Part shown: in pieces, positions 1 through 7,790 of the stretch | Layout: every line of letters begins with the position of its first letter | Numbering within the stretch: position 1 is the first letter of the stretch | Source of the DNA: an uncultured Flavobacterium sp. | GTDB lineage: Bacteria > Bacteroidota > Bacteroidia > Flavobacteriales > Flavobacteriaceae | Assembly (NCBI RefSeq): GCF_937967675.1 | Contig: NZ_CALBSN010000113.1 | Location: 1-10,430 of the forward strand | Length of the DNA: 10,430 nucleotides | Reading direction: 5' to 3' | Notes under the pieces: generated by a model | What the model saw: only the letters and a program-made list of their open reading frames with translations | The model's database searches: none | What the model was told of the DNA's origin: nothing | Program-made: the position numbers and the translations under genes

Positions 1-21
1 TATCTTCAAAAATTGAAATAA
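1..21 (+). CDS. Possible C-terminal tail of an upstream gene (partial)
   Basis: Frame 1 reads Tyr-Leu-Gln-Lys-Leu-Lys and then TAA at 19-21, one base before the hydrolase ATG at 23. This could be the last six codons of a gene that begins left of the window, co-transcribed with the hydrolase. From memory, pdxJ often precedes this hydrolase in flavobacteria, but six residues cannot establish identity. The fragment could also be chance. Confidence 0.3.
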   Translation, partial: YLQKLK

Positions 22-22
22 G

Positions 23-787
23 ATGTTGTTGCATTCAAGAATAGAAGGAGAAGGAGAGCCTTTGGTAATTATTCATGGGTTTTTAGGAATGTCAGATAAT
101 TGGAAAACTTTAGGAACTCAATTTGCTAATGAAGGTTTCCAAATTCATGCTTTAGATTTAAGAAATCACGGTAAAAGTTTTCATTCAGAAGATTTTTCAT
201 ATGATATCATGGTAGAAGATGTAAAGCAATATTGCGATTATCATAAACTAATAGATATCAGTATTATAGGACATTCTATGGGTGGAAAAGTTGCAATGCT
301 TTTAGCAACAACATATCCTGAATTAGTTTCTAAATTAATTGTGGCTGATATTGGTCCGAAATATTATGCACCACATCACCAAACCATTTTAGCAGCTTTG
401 AATGCGGTTGATTTTTCTAAAAAACCGAGTAGAGGAGAAGTGGAAGAAATAGTTTCGGGCTACATAAAAGACTTTGGAACAAGACAATTTTTATTAAAAA
501 ATTTATATTGGGCTGCCCCAGAACAATTGGCTTTTCGTTTCAATCTAAAAGTTTTTAATGAAAAAATAGAGACCATTGGAACAGCATTGCCTTTTGAAAA
601 CGTTTATAATAAAGAAACACTATTTTTAAGAGGTGATAAATCTGATTACATATTAGATAGTGATTTCGAAACTATATATCATCATTTTCCAAACGCAAAA
701 ATAGAAACGATAATAAATGCGGGCCATTGGTTGCATGCTGAAAATCCAAAAGATTTTTATAATTACGTATTAAATTTTATTAAATAA
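23..787 (+). CDS. Alpha/beta-fold hydrolase, YbfF-like esterase
   Basis: This 254-residue protein is a complete single-domain alpha/beta hydrolase without signal peptide or membrane segment, so it should be cytoplasmic. The oxyanion-hole motif HGF is at 18-20 and the nucleophile elbow GHSMGG at 83-88, with Ser85 as nucleophile. The C-terminal GHW supplies His235. The acid is probably Asp109 in VADIGP, the position I recall as catalytic in E. coli YbfF; Asp208 in the RGDKSDY segment is the other candidate. The length and the LDLRNHGKS segment match the YbfF esterase group, which acts on short acyl esters and acyl-CoA thioesters in vitro. The true substrate is unknown. The start at 23 is the natural one, one base after a possible upstream stop. 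A perfect palindrome, probably a terminator, follows the stop codon. Confidence 0.88.
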   Translation: MLLHSRIEGEGEPLVIIHGFLGMSDNWKTLGTQFANEGFQIHALDLRNHGKSFHSEDFSYDIMVEDVKQYCDYHKLIDISIIGHSMGGKVAMLLATTYPELVSKLIVADIGPKYYAPHHQTILAALNAVDFSKKPSRGEVEEIVSGYIKDFGTRQFLLKNLYWAAPEQLAFRFNLKVFNEKIETIGTALPFENVYNKETLFLRGDKSDYILDSDFETIYHHFPNAKIETIINAGHWLHAENPKDFYNYVLNFIK

Positions 788-791
788 CAAG

Positions 792-821
792 CTAAAAAAT
801 TATGCATGCATAATTTTTTAG
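792..821. terminator. Perfect 30-base palindrome, probable terminator
   Basis: Arms CTAAAAAATTATGCA and TGCATAATTTTTTAG are exact reverse complements with no spacer. The element lies four bases after the hydrolase stop. The T-run in the 3' arm and the A-run in the 5' arm would allow termination from either direction. As RNA the innermost bases would open to form a loop. Its position between the hydrolase gene and the promoter of the channel gene fits a terminator. Confidence 0.6.
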
Positions 822-830
822 TTAAAAAAA

Positions 831-860
831 TTGTAAAATTCATAATTTGTTATAATTTTG
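831..860 (+). promoter_or_regulatory. Bacteroidota-type promoter of the OmpP1/FadL gene
   Basis: A TAATTTTG box at 853-860 matches the TAnnTTTG -7 consensus of the Bacteroidota primary sigma factor. A TTG at 831-833 lies 19 bases upstream, within the usual spacing. Transcription would start near 865, giving a leader of about 45 bases before the ATG at 909. The assignment rests on consensus matching only. Confidence 0.6.
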
Positions 861-908
861 AAGTATTGATTTATAATAACAAAGAAAAAACTAACACATT
901 TTTACATT

Positions 909-2147
909 ATGAGAAAATTACTTTCTTTAACATTATTGGCTTTGGCTGGCTCTACTGCTTTTGCAGGTGGATATAGAGTTAGTATTCAAGGCCAAAAACA
1001 ATTAGCTATGGGACACACTGGTGTTGCTGTAGTAAATAGTGCAGAGGTTACTTTTTTTAACCCTGCAGGTATGGCTTACTTAGATAAGAAATTTAATTTA
1101 TCTGTTGGGGCAAATGGGCTATTTGCTAACACTAAATTTCAAAATTCTCAATATGGTTGGGAAGCTGATACTAAAAATTTTGGAACTCCTTTTAGTGTTT
1201 ACGCTACTTATAAGTTAAACGACTGGTTTACTGCTGGTTTAGCTGTTTATACACCTTACGGAAGTGCTGTTGAATGGGATCAAGATTGGCAAGGTTCTCA
1301 CTTGGTAAATAATATTGATTTGCAAGCTATTTTTGTTCAACCTTCTCTTTCTGTAAGAATAGGAGAGCATTTTAGTGTAGGTGGTGGTCCAATTTTTGCT
1401 ACAGGATCTGTTAATTTTAATAGAAACGTAGATAGATCAACTACAAACTCTGGTGGTGAAAGAACAGATTTAACTATTGAATCAAAAGGAATCACCGCTT
1501 GGGGTTATACAGCAGGATTTATGTTTAATCCTACAAATAAATTACGTTTAGGAATGAATTACCGTTCTGAAATAATGATGGAAGCTAGAGATGGTGATGT
1601 TACTTTTGGTGATTATCCAGAATTTGGAACTGCACCAACAACAAAATTTAATGCAGATTTGCCATTGCCTGCAGAGTTAACAGTTGGTATGTCTTATAAG
1701 GTTACTGATAAATTCTTAGTTGCATTTGATTATAATAGAGCAATGTGGAGTGCTTACAAAAGTTTAGATGTTGACTTTACTAATAATACACCAACACTTC
1801 AGGACTCACATAATCCTAGAAATTATAAAAATTCTAGCACTTATAGAGTGGGAATGCAGTATGTTGCAAATGATAAATTTACTTTTAGAGCAGGATGGTA
1901 TTTTGATGAAAGTCCTGTACAAGATGGTTATTTTGCACCAGAAACACCTAGAAATGACTCTATGGGATATACAGGAGGTTTAACTTATCAAGTAAACAGT
2001 AAATTAGGTATTGACCTTTCTTTCCTTTACTTACATTTTGATGAAGTTGATAATTCTTACGACCATGTTAGTGATGGAAGTAGCTTTGGAGGAACATATA
2101 AATCTGTTGTTTTCTCTCCAGGAATTGGTATAACATACGGGTTTTAA
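909..2147 (+). CDS. OmpP1/FadL-family outer-membrane channel
   Basis: This 412-residue outer-membrane beta-barrel protein is predicted to carry long-chain fatty acids or other hydrophobic molecules across the outer membrane. A signal peptide occupies residues 1-19 and ends in AFA, leaving mature GGYRVS. The family signature follows: the hydrophobic segment GHTGVAVVNSAEVTFFNPAGMAYL with NPAG at 51-54, the N-terminal plug region of FadL-like proteins. The rest alternates polar and aromatic residues as expected for beta strands, and the chain ends in Phe, the usual last residue of an assembled barrel. The length is normal for the family. It has its own promoter, and the SGNH lipoprotein gene begins only 17 bases after its stop, so the two are probably co-transcribed. 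Substrate specificity cannot be read from the sequence. Confidence 0.9.
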   Translation: MRKLLSLTLLALAGSTAFAGGYRVSIQGQKQLAMGHTGVAVVNSAEVTFFNPAGMAYLDKKFNLSVGANGLFANTKFQNSQYGWEADTKNFGTPFSVYATYKLNDWFTAGLAVYTPYGSAVEWDQDWQGSHLVNNIDLQAIFVQPSLSVRIGEHFSVGGGPIFATGSVNFNRNVDRSTTNSGGERTDLTIESKGITAWGYTAGFMFNPTNKLRLGMNYRSEIMMEARDGDVTFGDYPEFGTAPTTKFNADLPLPAELTVGMSYKVTDKFLVAFDYNRAMWSAYKSLDVDFTNNTPTLQDSHNPRNYKNSSTYRVGMQYVANDKFTFRAGWYFDESPVQDGYFAPETPRNDSMGYTGGLTYQVNSKLGIDLSFLYLHFDEVDNSYDHVSDGSSFGGTYKSVVFSPGIGITYGF

Positions 2148-2164
2148 TTTTTAATATTTGAAAG

Positions 2165-3727
2165 ATGAAAAATAAATTTATATACTTAGCTATTTTAGCG
2201 GCTGGTTTTGCTTCTTGTGAACCAGAATTTGAGAACGAAGTAGATGCAAACTATACTTCTGGTGATGCAGATTTTACTTCTTATGTAGCAATTGGAAATT
2301 CTTTGACCGCTGGTTACATGGATGGAACGGTTTCAAGAGTGGGACAAACTTATTCTTTTCCTAATTTATTAGCTCAAAAATTTGCATTAGTTGGTGGTGG
2401 AGCATTCACTCAACCTTCTTATGAAGATGATGCTAGCAATTTAGGAGGATTAATGTTGTTTGGTAATCAAATTGGTTCTACAAGATTAGTGATTGACATT
2501 TCTCAAGGTCGTCCAGAAAATTTATCTGGAACTCCATCTATTGAAGTTTCAAATTTACAAGCTACTGCATATAATAATATGGGAGTTCCAGGTGCAAAAT
2601 CCTTTCATTTGGTTGCGCCTGGTTATGGAAATTTAGCAGGTGTTGCTCTTGGTCAATCTAATCCTTATTTTGTTAGACATGCAACTTCTCCATCAGCTAC
2701 TGTTTTAGGAGATGCGATGACTAAAAATCCTACTTTTTTCACTAACTGGATTGGTGCTAATGATGTATTATCATATGCTACTAACGGTGGTGCTAAAGCT
2801 GACGGTGTTACACCTGCTGCTGACCATAATATTACAGGAAATATGAATCCTGCTACTTATGGAGCTAATGATATTACAAATTCAGATTATTTTGCAGGGG
2901 TTTATTCAAATATTATTAATACGTTGACTGCTAATGGTGCTAAAGGAGTTGTTGCTACAATCCCAAGTGTGACTTCTATTCCTTATTTTACAACTGTTCC
3001 TTATAATGCATTACCAGCAGAAGCTACGGCATCTAATGCTACTGCAATTGCATTATATCAATTTTTATCAGTTGCGACAGGAGGTAGAATTTCTCCTTTA
3101 AATACAACACCTGGTTCAAAAAATCCAGTATTAATTAAAGATACAGATTTAACAAATATTAGTGCAACAATTCAAGCATATGCTGCTGGCTCTGGTAATC
3201 CTTTGTTGATGGCTAATGCTGCTGCATTAGGAGTAATTTATGGTCAAGCTAGACATGCTACTGCGGAAGATTTATTTGTTTTACCATCGAGTTCTATTAT
3301 TGGTCAAGAAAATCCTGCAGGAACAGCTCCTTTTAATGTTAATGGTATAACATTACCATTAGCAAATAAATGGGTTTTAACAACAAATGAAAAAGTAAAA
3401 GTTGCAAATGCTACTTCATCTTATAATGCTGCTATCAGATCAATCGCTGCTTCAAAAGGTTTGGCAGTTGCAGATATGAATTTAATCATGAATCAATTGG
3501 TTTCTGGGTTGAGAATTGATGACGGTACCATTTATACTGCAAATTATTTCTCACCTACAACCGCAAGTTCTGTGTTGTTTTCATTAGACGGTGTGCATCC
3601 AAATCCAAGAGGTTATGCTGTAATTGCTAATGAGATTATCAAAGTGATTAATAATCATTATCATGCTAATATTCCAATTTATTCTCCAGCTAATTTCCCT
3701 GGTATAAGTATTGTACCATCAAATTAA
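2165..3727 (+). CDS. SGNH/GDSL-hydrolase lipoprotein
   Basis: This 520-residue secreted lipoprotein has an SGNH-hydrolase fold. The N-terminus is a short signal peptide followed by AGFAS and Cys18, the probable lipidated residue. The acidic stretch after the cysteine (CEPEFENE) resembles lipoprotein export signals of flavobacteria, which suggests surface exposure; this is an inference. Block I is IGNSLTAG with nucleophile Ser46 (Asn replaces Asp of the GDS motif), block III is GAND at 197-200, and block V is DGVHPNPRGY with Asp475 and His478. The chain is longer than simple GDSL esterases because of a large Ala/Asn/Thr-rich middle section between blocks III and V. It sits 17 bases after the OmpP1/FadL gene and is followed by a strong terminator. 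The arrangement suggests that it releases an acyl chain or other hydrophobic product which the channel imports. Confidence 0.87.
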   Translation: MKNKFIYLAILAAGFASCEPEFENEVDANYTSGDADFTSYVAIGNSLTAGYMDGTVSRVGQTYSFPNLLAQKFALVGGGAFTQPSYEDDASNLGGLMLFGNQIGSTRLVIDISQGRPENLSGTPSIEVSNLQATAYNNMGVPGAKSFHLVAPGYGNLAGVALGQSNPYFVRHATSPSATVLGDAMTKNPTFFTNWIGANDVLSYATNGGAKADGVTPAADHNITGNMNPATYGANDITNSDYFAGVYSNIINTLTANGAKGVVATIPSVTSIPYFTTVPYNALPAEATASNATAIALYQFLSVATGGRISPLNTTPGSKNPVLIKDTDLTNISATIQAYAAGSGNPLLMANAAALGVIYGQARHATAEDLFVLPSSSIIGQENPAGTAPFNVNGITLPLANKWVLTTNEKVKVANATSSYNAAIRSIAASKGLAVADMNLIMNQLVSGLRIDDGTIYTANYFSPTTASSVLFSLDGVHPNPRGYAVIANEIIKVINNHYHANIPIYSPANFPGISIVPSN

Positions 3728-3751
3728 GAGTTTAAAAATAATTAAAAAAGA

Positions 3752-3776
3752 GGCATCATTATTGATGCCTTTTTTT
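3752..3776 (+). terminator. Rho-independent terminator after the SGNH gene
   Basis: A seven-base-pair stem, GGCATCA and TGATGCC, with loop TTAT is followed by seven Ts. A-rich sequence lies just upstream. It ends the channel/SGNH transcription unit before the small membrane protein gene. Confidence 0.9.
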
Positions 3777-3804
3777 GTAACTTTAAATTTTAAATAAAAT
3801 CATA

Positions 3805-4149
3805 ATGAATTTAATTATTAAACTTCTTATTAGTACAATAGTAGTTTTTGTACTGTCTTATTTTTTACCAGGTGTTCATGTTACTAGTCTTACAGGTGCT
3901 TTAATGGTAGCTGTTGTTTTGGGTTTACTTAATACGTTTTTAAAACCAATATTGGTTTTACTTACAATACCAGTAACTTTTTTTACACTTGGATTGTTTT
4001 TATTGGTTATCAATGCTATAATAATTTTAATCTGCGATTATTTTATTCTAGAGTTTCGAGTAGATGGGTTTTTAGATGCACTTTTATTTAGTGTCTTATT
4101 ATCTATTATTCAGTCAATTTTAAATAAAATTTTTGTTAGCGAAGATTAA
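3805..4149 (+). CDS. Phage-holin-4 superfamily (YvlD-like) membrane protein
   Basis: This 114-residue hydrophobic protein has four predicted transmembrane helices at about 4-22, 28-48, 52-76 and 87-108. The segment LGLLNTFLKPILVLLTIPVTFFTLGLFLLVINAIII is typical of the family annotated as phage holin family 4 / YvlD / DUF360, which is widespread in bacterial chromosomes and mostly unrelated to lysis. Charged residues are few; the C-terminus is acidic (SED). The function in the inner membrane is unknown. No phage genes are nearby, so the holin name should not be taken as evidence of a prophage. It lies between a terminator and the tig promoter, so it is probably a single-gene unit, although I see no clear promoter in the 28 bases before it. 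Confidence 0.8.
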   Translation: MNLIIKLLISTIVVFVLSYFLPGVHVTSLTGALMVAVVLGLLNTFLKPILVLLTIPVTFFTLGLFLLVINAIIILICDYFILEFRVDGFLDALLFSVLLSIIQSILNKIFVSED

Positions 4150-4183
4150 TTTTTAGCGAATTGAATTTCAGTGAATTAAAAAC

Positions 4184-4223
4184 TTGTTTGGGTTGTAAAA
4201 ATTCTATAATTTTGCAACCCAAA
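4184..4223 (+). promoter_or_regulatory. tig promoter embedded in a 14-bp inverted repeat
   Basis: The -7 box TAATTTTG is at 4207-4214 and a -33 TTG at 4184-4186, 20 bases apart. Superimposed on this are two 14-base arms, 4187-4200 (TTTGGGTTGTAAAA) and 4210-4223 (TTTTGCAACCCAAA), around a nine-base spacer. The single mismatch, T4196 against G4214, is a U-G wobble in + strand RNA. The repeat could be an operator covering the promoter, or the end hairpin of the preceding transcript, although no T-run follows it. Confidence 0.55.
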
Positions 4224-4250
4224 TTTTATGGTACTTAAACAAAAGAAATA

Positions 4251-5576
4251 ATGAACATTACAAAAACGCAGGTTGATGATTTAAATGCTATTGTAACGGT
4301 AGCAATTACGAAAGAAGATTATTCAGATAAAGTAGAAAAAGTATTAACTGACTATAGAAAAAACGCATCGGTTCCAGGTTTTAGAAAAGGTGGAGTTCCA
4401 ATGAGTTTAATTCAAAAACAATATGGTAAAGCGGTATTGTTAGATGAAGTAAACAAAATTTTACAATCGTCTTTAAATGATTATTTAGTAGCTGAGAAAT
4501 TAGATATTCTTGGAAATCCACTTCCAAAAGTAACAGAAGATTTCAACTGGGATAATGATAATTTATCTTTTGATTTCGAATTAGGATTAGCGCCTCAGTT
4601 TTCAGTAGACTTAACAGCTAAAAATAATGTTACAAAATTCAACGTTATTGCTGATGATAAAATGTTGAATGAGCAAGTGGAAAGAATCCAAAAACAATAC
4701 GGAAAATTAATTTCTCAATCTGAAGTAAAAGCAGACTACGAAGTAAGAGGGACTTTTACTAATGAAGAAAAAGGAATCAACGCTCCAGCAAACTTTGGGT
4801 TAGATATTTTTGCTGATAAAAAAGTAGCAAAAGCATTCATCGGTAAAAAAGTAGGTGATGTTGTAACTATCGGAACTAAAGGTTTATTTGATGACGATCA
4901 CAAATTAATGGATTACTTAAAAGTAAGTCACGATGATGTTCACGGTTTAGATATCAATGTTCATTTTACAATTGAGGAAATCAATTCGGTTGAAAAAGCG
5001 GAATTGAACCAAGAATTATTCGATAAATTATTCGGACCTGGAGTTATCTCTTCTGTAGAAGAATTAAAAGCGAAAATCAAAGAAGATGCTGAAGCACAAT
5101 TTGCACAGCAAGCAGATCAAAAATTCTTAAACGATGTTACAGAATTCTTAATCGAAACTACAAAATTTGATTTACCAGCGGAATTCTTAAAAAAATGGAT
5201 TCAAACAGTTGGTGAAACGCCTTTAACTGCTGAACAAGCAGAAGAAGAATACGCAAGATCTGAAAAAGGATTACGTTTCCAATTAATCGAAGGAAAAGTA
5301 ATGGCGGATAACAACTTACAAATCACATTCGAAGATTTAAAAGCACATACTGCTGATTTAATCAAGAAACAAATGGCGCAATTTGGTCAGTTAAATCCTT
5401 CAGAAGATGAAATTAACGGAATTGTAGCTCGTGTAATGTCAAACCAAGATGAAGTAAAACGTTTATCAGAGCAAGTGATGAGTGAAAAATTACTTGGTCT
5501 TTACAAAGAGAAAGTAAAAGCTAAAACTAAAGAAGTAAATTACGAACAATTCATCAAAGAAATGTACGGAGAATAA
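4251..5576 (+). CDS. tig: Trigger factor, ribosome-associated chaperone
   Basis: This 441-residue protein is a full-length trigger factor, the chaperone that docks at the ribosomal exit tunnel and shields nascent chains. The N-terminal ribosome-binding domain carries the signature GFRKG at 43-47 in VPGFRKGGVP, the loop that contacts the ribosome. Residues from about 150 to 245 correspond to the peptidyl-prolyl isomerase domain, which is divergent, as is usual in Bacteroidota, so catalytic activity is doubtful. The C-terminal half is the helical substrate-binding body, rich in Lys, Glu and Gln. Its neighbours clpP and clpX complete the classical tig-clpP-clpX order. It has its own promoter and a terminator directly after the stop, so it is probably transcribed separately from clpP. 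Two GAATTC sites (5142, 5181) lie inside the gene. Confidence 0.93.
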   Translation: MNITKTQVDDLNAIVTVAITKEDYSDKVEKVLTDYRKNASVPGFRKGGVPMSLIQKQYGKAVLLDEVNKILQSSLNDYLVAEKLDILGNPLPKVTEDFNWDNDNLSFDFELGLAPQFSVDLTAKNNVTKFNVIADDKMLNEQVERIQKQYGKLISQSEVKADYEVRGTFTNEEKGINAPANFGLDIFADKKVAKAFIGKKVGDVVTIGTKGLFDDDHKLMDYLKVSHDDVHGLDINVHFTIEEINSVEKAELNQELFDKLFGPGVISSVEELKAKIKEDAEAQFAQQADQKFLNDVTEFLIETTKFDLPAEFLKKWIQTVGETPLTAEQAEEEYARSEKGLRFQLIEGKVMADNNLQITFEDLKAHTADLIKKQMAQFGQLNPSEDEINGIVARVMSNQDEVKRLSEQVMSEKLLGLYKEKVKAKTKEVNYEQFIKEMYGE

Positions 5577-5602
5577 TTTCTCGTAAAAAATAATTATCTT
5601 TG

Positions 5603-5630
5603 AGCGTCAAACTAGTTTTGGCGCTTTTTT
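5603..5630 (+). terminator. Rho-independent terminator after tig
   Basis: The arms AGCGTCAAA and TTTGGCGCT form a nine-base-pair stem with one U-G wobble, followed by six Ts. It lies 26 bases after the tig stop. The sequence TATCTTTG (5595-5602), a match to the -7 promoter consensus, directly abuts the stem. Confidence 0.8.
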
Positions 5631-5737
5631 ATTGAAAACCTTTGATTTTACCAATACAGAGATAACCTTACAAATTATATTGTTTTTTAGTTCTATTCAT
5701 TTAAACTTTTAAACGCTAAACATTTAAACAAAAAATT

Positions 5738-6394
5738 ATGAACTACGGAAAAGAATTTAAAAAATATGCTACAAAGCATCACGGAGTAAACAGTTTATAT
5801 TACGATAAAATTGTGAGCAGTATGACTCCATACATCATTGAAGAGCGTCAATTAAATGTTGCTTCAATGGATGTGTTCTCTCGTTTGATGATGGATAGAA
5901 TTATATTCTTAGGAACAGGAGTTGATGATTATGTAGCAAACATTATTCAGGCGCAATTGTTGTTTTTAGAAAGCGTTGATGCTTCTAAAGATATTAGTAT
6001 TTATATCAATTCACCAGGAGGAAGTGTTTATGCCGGATTAGGAATTTACGATACAATGCAATTCGTAAAACCTGATGTAGCAACTATATGTACCGGAATG
6101 GCAGCTTCAATGGGAGCGGTTTTATTATGTGCTGGAGCAGACGGAAAACGTTCAGCATTACCACATTCTAGAGTAATGATTCACCAACCATCTGGAGGCG
6201 CACAAGGAGTGGCAACTGATATGGAGATCAATTTGAAAGAAATGTTGAAATTAAAAGAAGAATTATACCAAATCATTTCACAACATTCAAAACAACCTTA
6301 CGATAAAGTCTACAAAGACAGCGAAAGAGATTATTGGATGATTGCTGCTGAAGCAAAAGAATACGGAATGATTGATGAGGTTTTAACAAGATAA
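5738..6394 (+). CDS. clpP: ATP-dependent Clp protease proteolytic subunit ClpP
   Basis: This 218-residue protein is the serine peptidase that forms the double-ring ClpP chamber. The triad is Ser124 in GMAASMGA, His149 in MIHQP and Asp198 in DSERDYW. The oxyanion-forming segment NSPGGSVYAG is at 91-100. The first 25 or so residues are longer than the E. coli mature N-terminus and are probably a propeptide removed by self-cleavage. It precedes clpX by 81 bases, and ClpX is its unfoldase partner. The 161 bases before it hold the tig terminator and an AT-rich leader with two copies of CATTTAAAC (5698 and 5721). No confident promoter was found there. Confidence 0.95.
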   Translation: MNYGKEFKKYATKHHGVNSLYYDKIVSSMTPYIIEERQLNVASMDVFSRLMMDRIIFLGTGVDDYVANIIQAQLLFLESVDASKDISIYINSPGGSVYAGLGIYDTMQFVKPDVATICTGMAASMGAVLLCAGADGKRSALPHSRVMIHQPSGGAQGVATDMEINLKEMLKLKEELYQIISQHSKQPYDKVYKDSERDYWMIAAEAKEYGMIDEVLTR

Positions 6395-6402
6395 ATAAAT
6401 AT

Positions 6403-6462
6403 AGTTTTCAGTTTTCAGTCACAGTTTTCAGCGATATAACTGTGACTGCATACTGTGACTGC
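6403..6462. repeat. Short direct and inverted repeats between clpP and clpX
   Basis: AGTTTTCAG occurs three times (6403, 6410, 6423), and ACTGTGACTGC twice (6439 and 6452). CAGTCACAGTT at 6416-6426 is an exact inverted repeat of AACTGTGACTG at 6438-6448, with an 11-base loop. No T-run follows, so this is not a normal terminator. Similar CAGTTTTCAGT-type intergenic repeats are, as I recall, dispersed in flavobacterial genomes. An effect on the clpP/clpX expression ratio through RNA structure is possible but unproven. Confidence 0.6.
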
Positions 6463-6475
6463 TAACTAAAAAAGG

Positions 6476-7708
6476 ATGGCTAAAGAAGTATTAGAGTGTT
6501 CATTCTGCGGAAGGAAAAAGCCTGAAACCAATTTATTAATTGCAGGGATTAATGCGCACATTTGCGACAAGTGTATCGAACAAGCTCACGGAATTGTATT
6601 AGAAGAATTAAAACAATCAGGTAATTCCAACTTGATTGCCGATTTAATTCTTTTAAAACCAAAAGAAATTCGTGCGTTTTTAGATGACTACGTTATTGGA
6701 CAAGATCAAACTAAAAAGGTAATGAGTGTAGCAGTTTACAATCATTACAAGCGTTTGATGCAAATTCAATTAGAAGACGAAGTTGAGATTGAAAAAAGTA
6801 ATATTTTAATGGTAGGTCAAACCGGAACAGGGAAAACATTAGTAGCAAAAACCATTGCTAAAATGTTGAACGTACCGCTAGCTATTGTGGATGCTACCGT
6901 ATTAACCGAAGCAGGTTATGTAGGTGAAGATGTAGAAAGTATCTTAACTCGTTTGTTGCAAGCTGCCGATTATGATGTAGCTAAAGCCGAAAGAGGTATC
7001 GTTTTTATTGACGAGATTGATAAAATTGCCCGTAAGAGCGATAACCCTTCTATAACCCGAGATGTTTCGGGAGAAGGCGTACAACAAGCCTTGTTAAAAT
7101 TATTAGAAGGAACCGTTGTGAATGTGCCACCAAAAGGAGGAAGAAAACATCCCGATCAAAAATTTGTGGAAGTAAATACACAAAATATCTTATTCATCGC
7201 AGGTGGTGCTTTTGACGGAATCGAAAGAATCATTTCAAAACGTTTAAACAGACAAGCAGTTGGTTATAGTTCGTCTATTGGAACCGACCAAATTGATAAG
7301 GATAATTTACTGCAATATTTAATTCCAAAGGACGTAAAAGATTTTGGATTAATTCCGGAAATTATCGGTCGTTTGCCAGTTCTAACGCACATGGATCCTT
7401 TGGATGCAGAAACGTTAAGAGCTATTTTAACAGAGCCTAAAAATGCCTTAGTAAAACAATATAAAAAATTGTTTGAAATGGATGAGGTGGACTTAAATTT
7501 TGAAGAAGAAGCTCTGGATTATATTGTATCAAAAGCTTTAGAGTATAAACTTGGAGCAAGAGGTTTACGCTCCTTATGTGAAGCTATTTTAACTGATGCT
7601 ATGTATGAATTACCAAGTTCTGACGATAAACATTTGCAAGTAACAAAACAATATGCTGAGAATAGTTTAAGTAAAAATTTATTACAACGTTTAAAAGCAG
7701 TTTCTTAA
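6476..7708 (+). CDS. clpX: ATP-dependent Clp protease unfoldase ClpX
   Basis: This 410-residue AAA+ unfoldase recognises and unfolds substrates and delivers them to ClpP. The N-terminal zinc-binding domain has Cys8, Cys11, Cys30 and Cys33. Walker A is GQTGTGKT at 114-121, the substrate-gripping pore loop GYVG at 147-150, Walker B IVFIDE at 175-180, the RKH pore loop at 223-225 and sensor 2 GARGLRS at 360-366. The ClpP-docking IGF loop of E. coli seems to be represented by VGY at 272-274, a conservative variant. The length is normal. It follows clpP by 81 bases without an intervening terminator, so it is probably co-transcribed with it, and a strong hairpin terminator follows. Confidence 0.96.
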   Translation: MAKEVLECSFCGRKKPETNLLIAGINAHICDKCIEQAHGIVLEELKQSGNSNLIADLILLKPKEIRAFLDDYVIGQDQTKKVMSVAVYNHYKRLMQIQLEDEVEIEKSNILMVGQTGTGKTLVAKTIAKMLNVPLAIVDATVLTEAGYVGEDVESILTRLLQAADYDVAKAERGIVFIDEIDKIARKSDNPSITRDVSGEGVQQALLKLLEGTVVNVPPKGGRKHPDQKFVEVNTQNILFIAGGAFDGIERIISKRLNRQAVGYSSSIGTDQIDKDNLLQYLIPKDVKDFGLIPEIIGRLPVLTHMDPLDAETLRAILTEPKNALVKQYKKLFEMDEVDLNFEEEALDYIVSKALEYKLGARGLRSLCEAILTDAMYELPSSDDKHLQVTKQYAENSLSKNLLQRLKAVS

Positions 7709-7731
7709 CTTGTAGCTCAGTAAAAACTAAG

Positions 7732-7768
7732 ATAAAGCTCAGAAACGTGTGTTTTTGAGCTTTATTTG
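7732..7768 (+). terminator. Terminator after clpX
   Basis: The arms ATAAAGCTCA (7732-7741) and TGAGCTTTAT (7756-7765) are exact complements. The stem extends inward as GAAAC/GTTTT around loop GTGT, giving about 15 base pairs, and is followed by TTTGTTT. It separates clpX from the oppositely oriented accessory genes. The A-rich 5' side may also allow some termination from the - strand. Confidence 0.85.
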
Positions 7769-7790
7769 TTTAATCGTTGCGCTTTATTCT

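Noticed and set aside
1768..1983. 71-codon open frame inside the OmpP1/FadL gene
   Set aside because: It lies in another frame of a clearly coding beta-barrel gene and shows no independent feature.
3805..4149. Prophage remnant suggested by the phage-holin family name
   Set aside because: The family is common in chromosomes outside prophages, and there is no endolysin, integrase or structural phage gene nearby.
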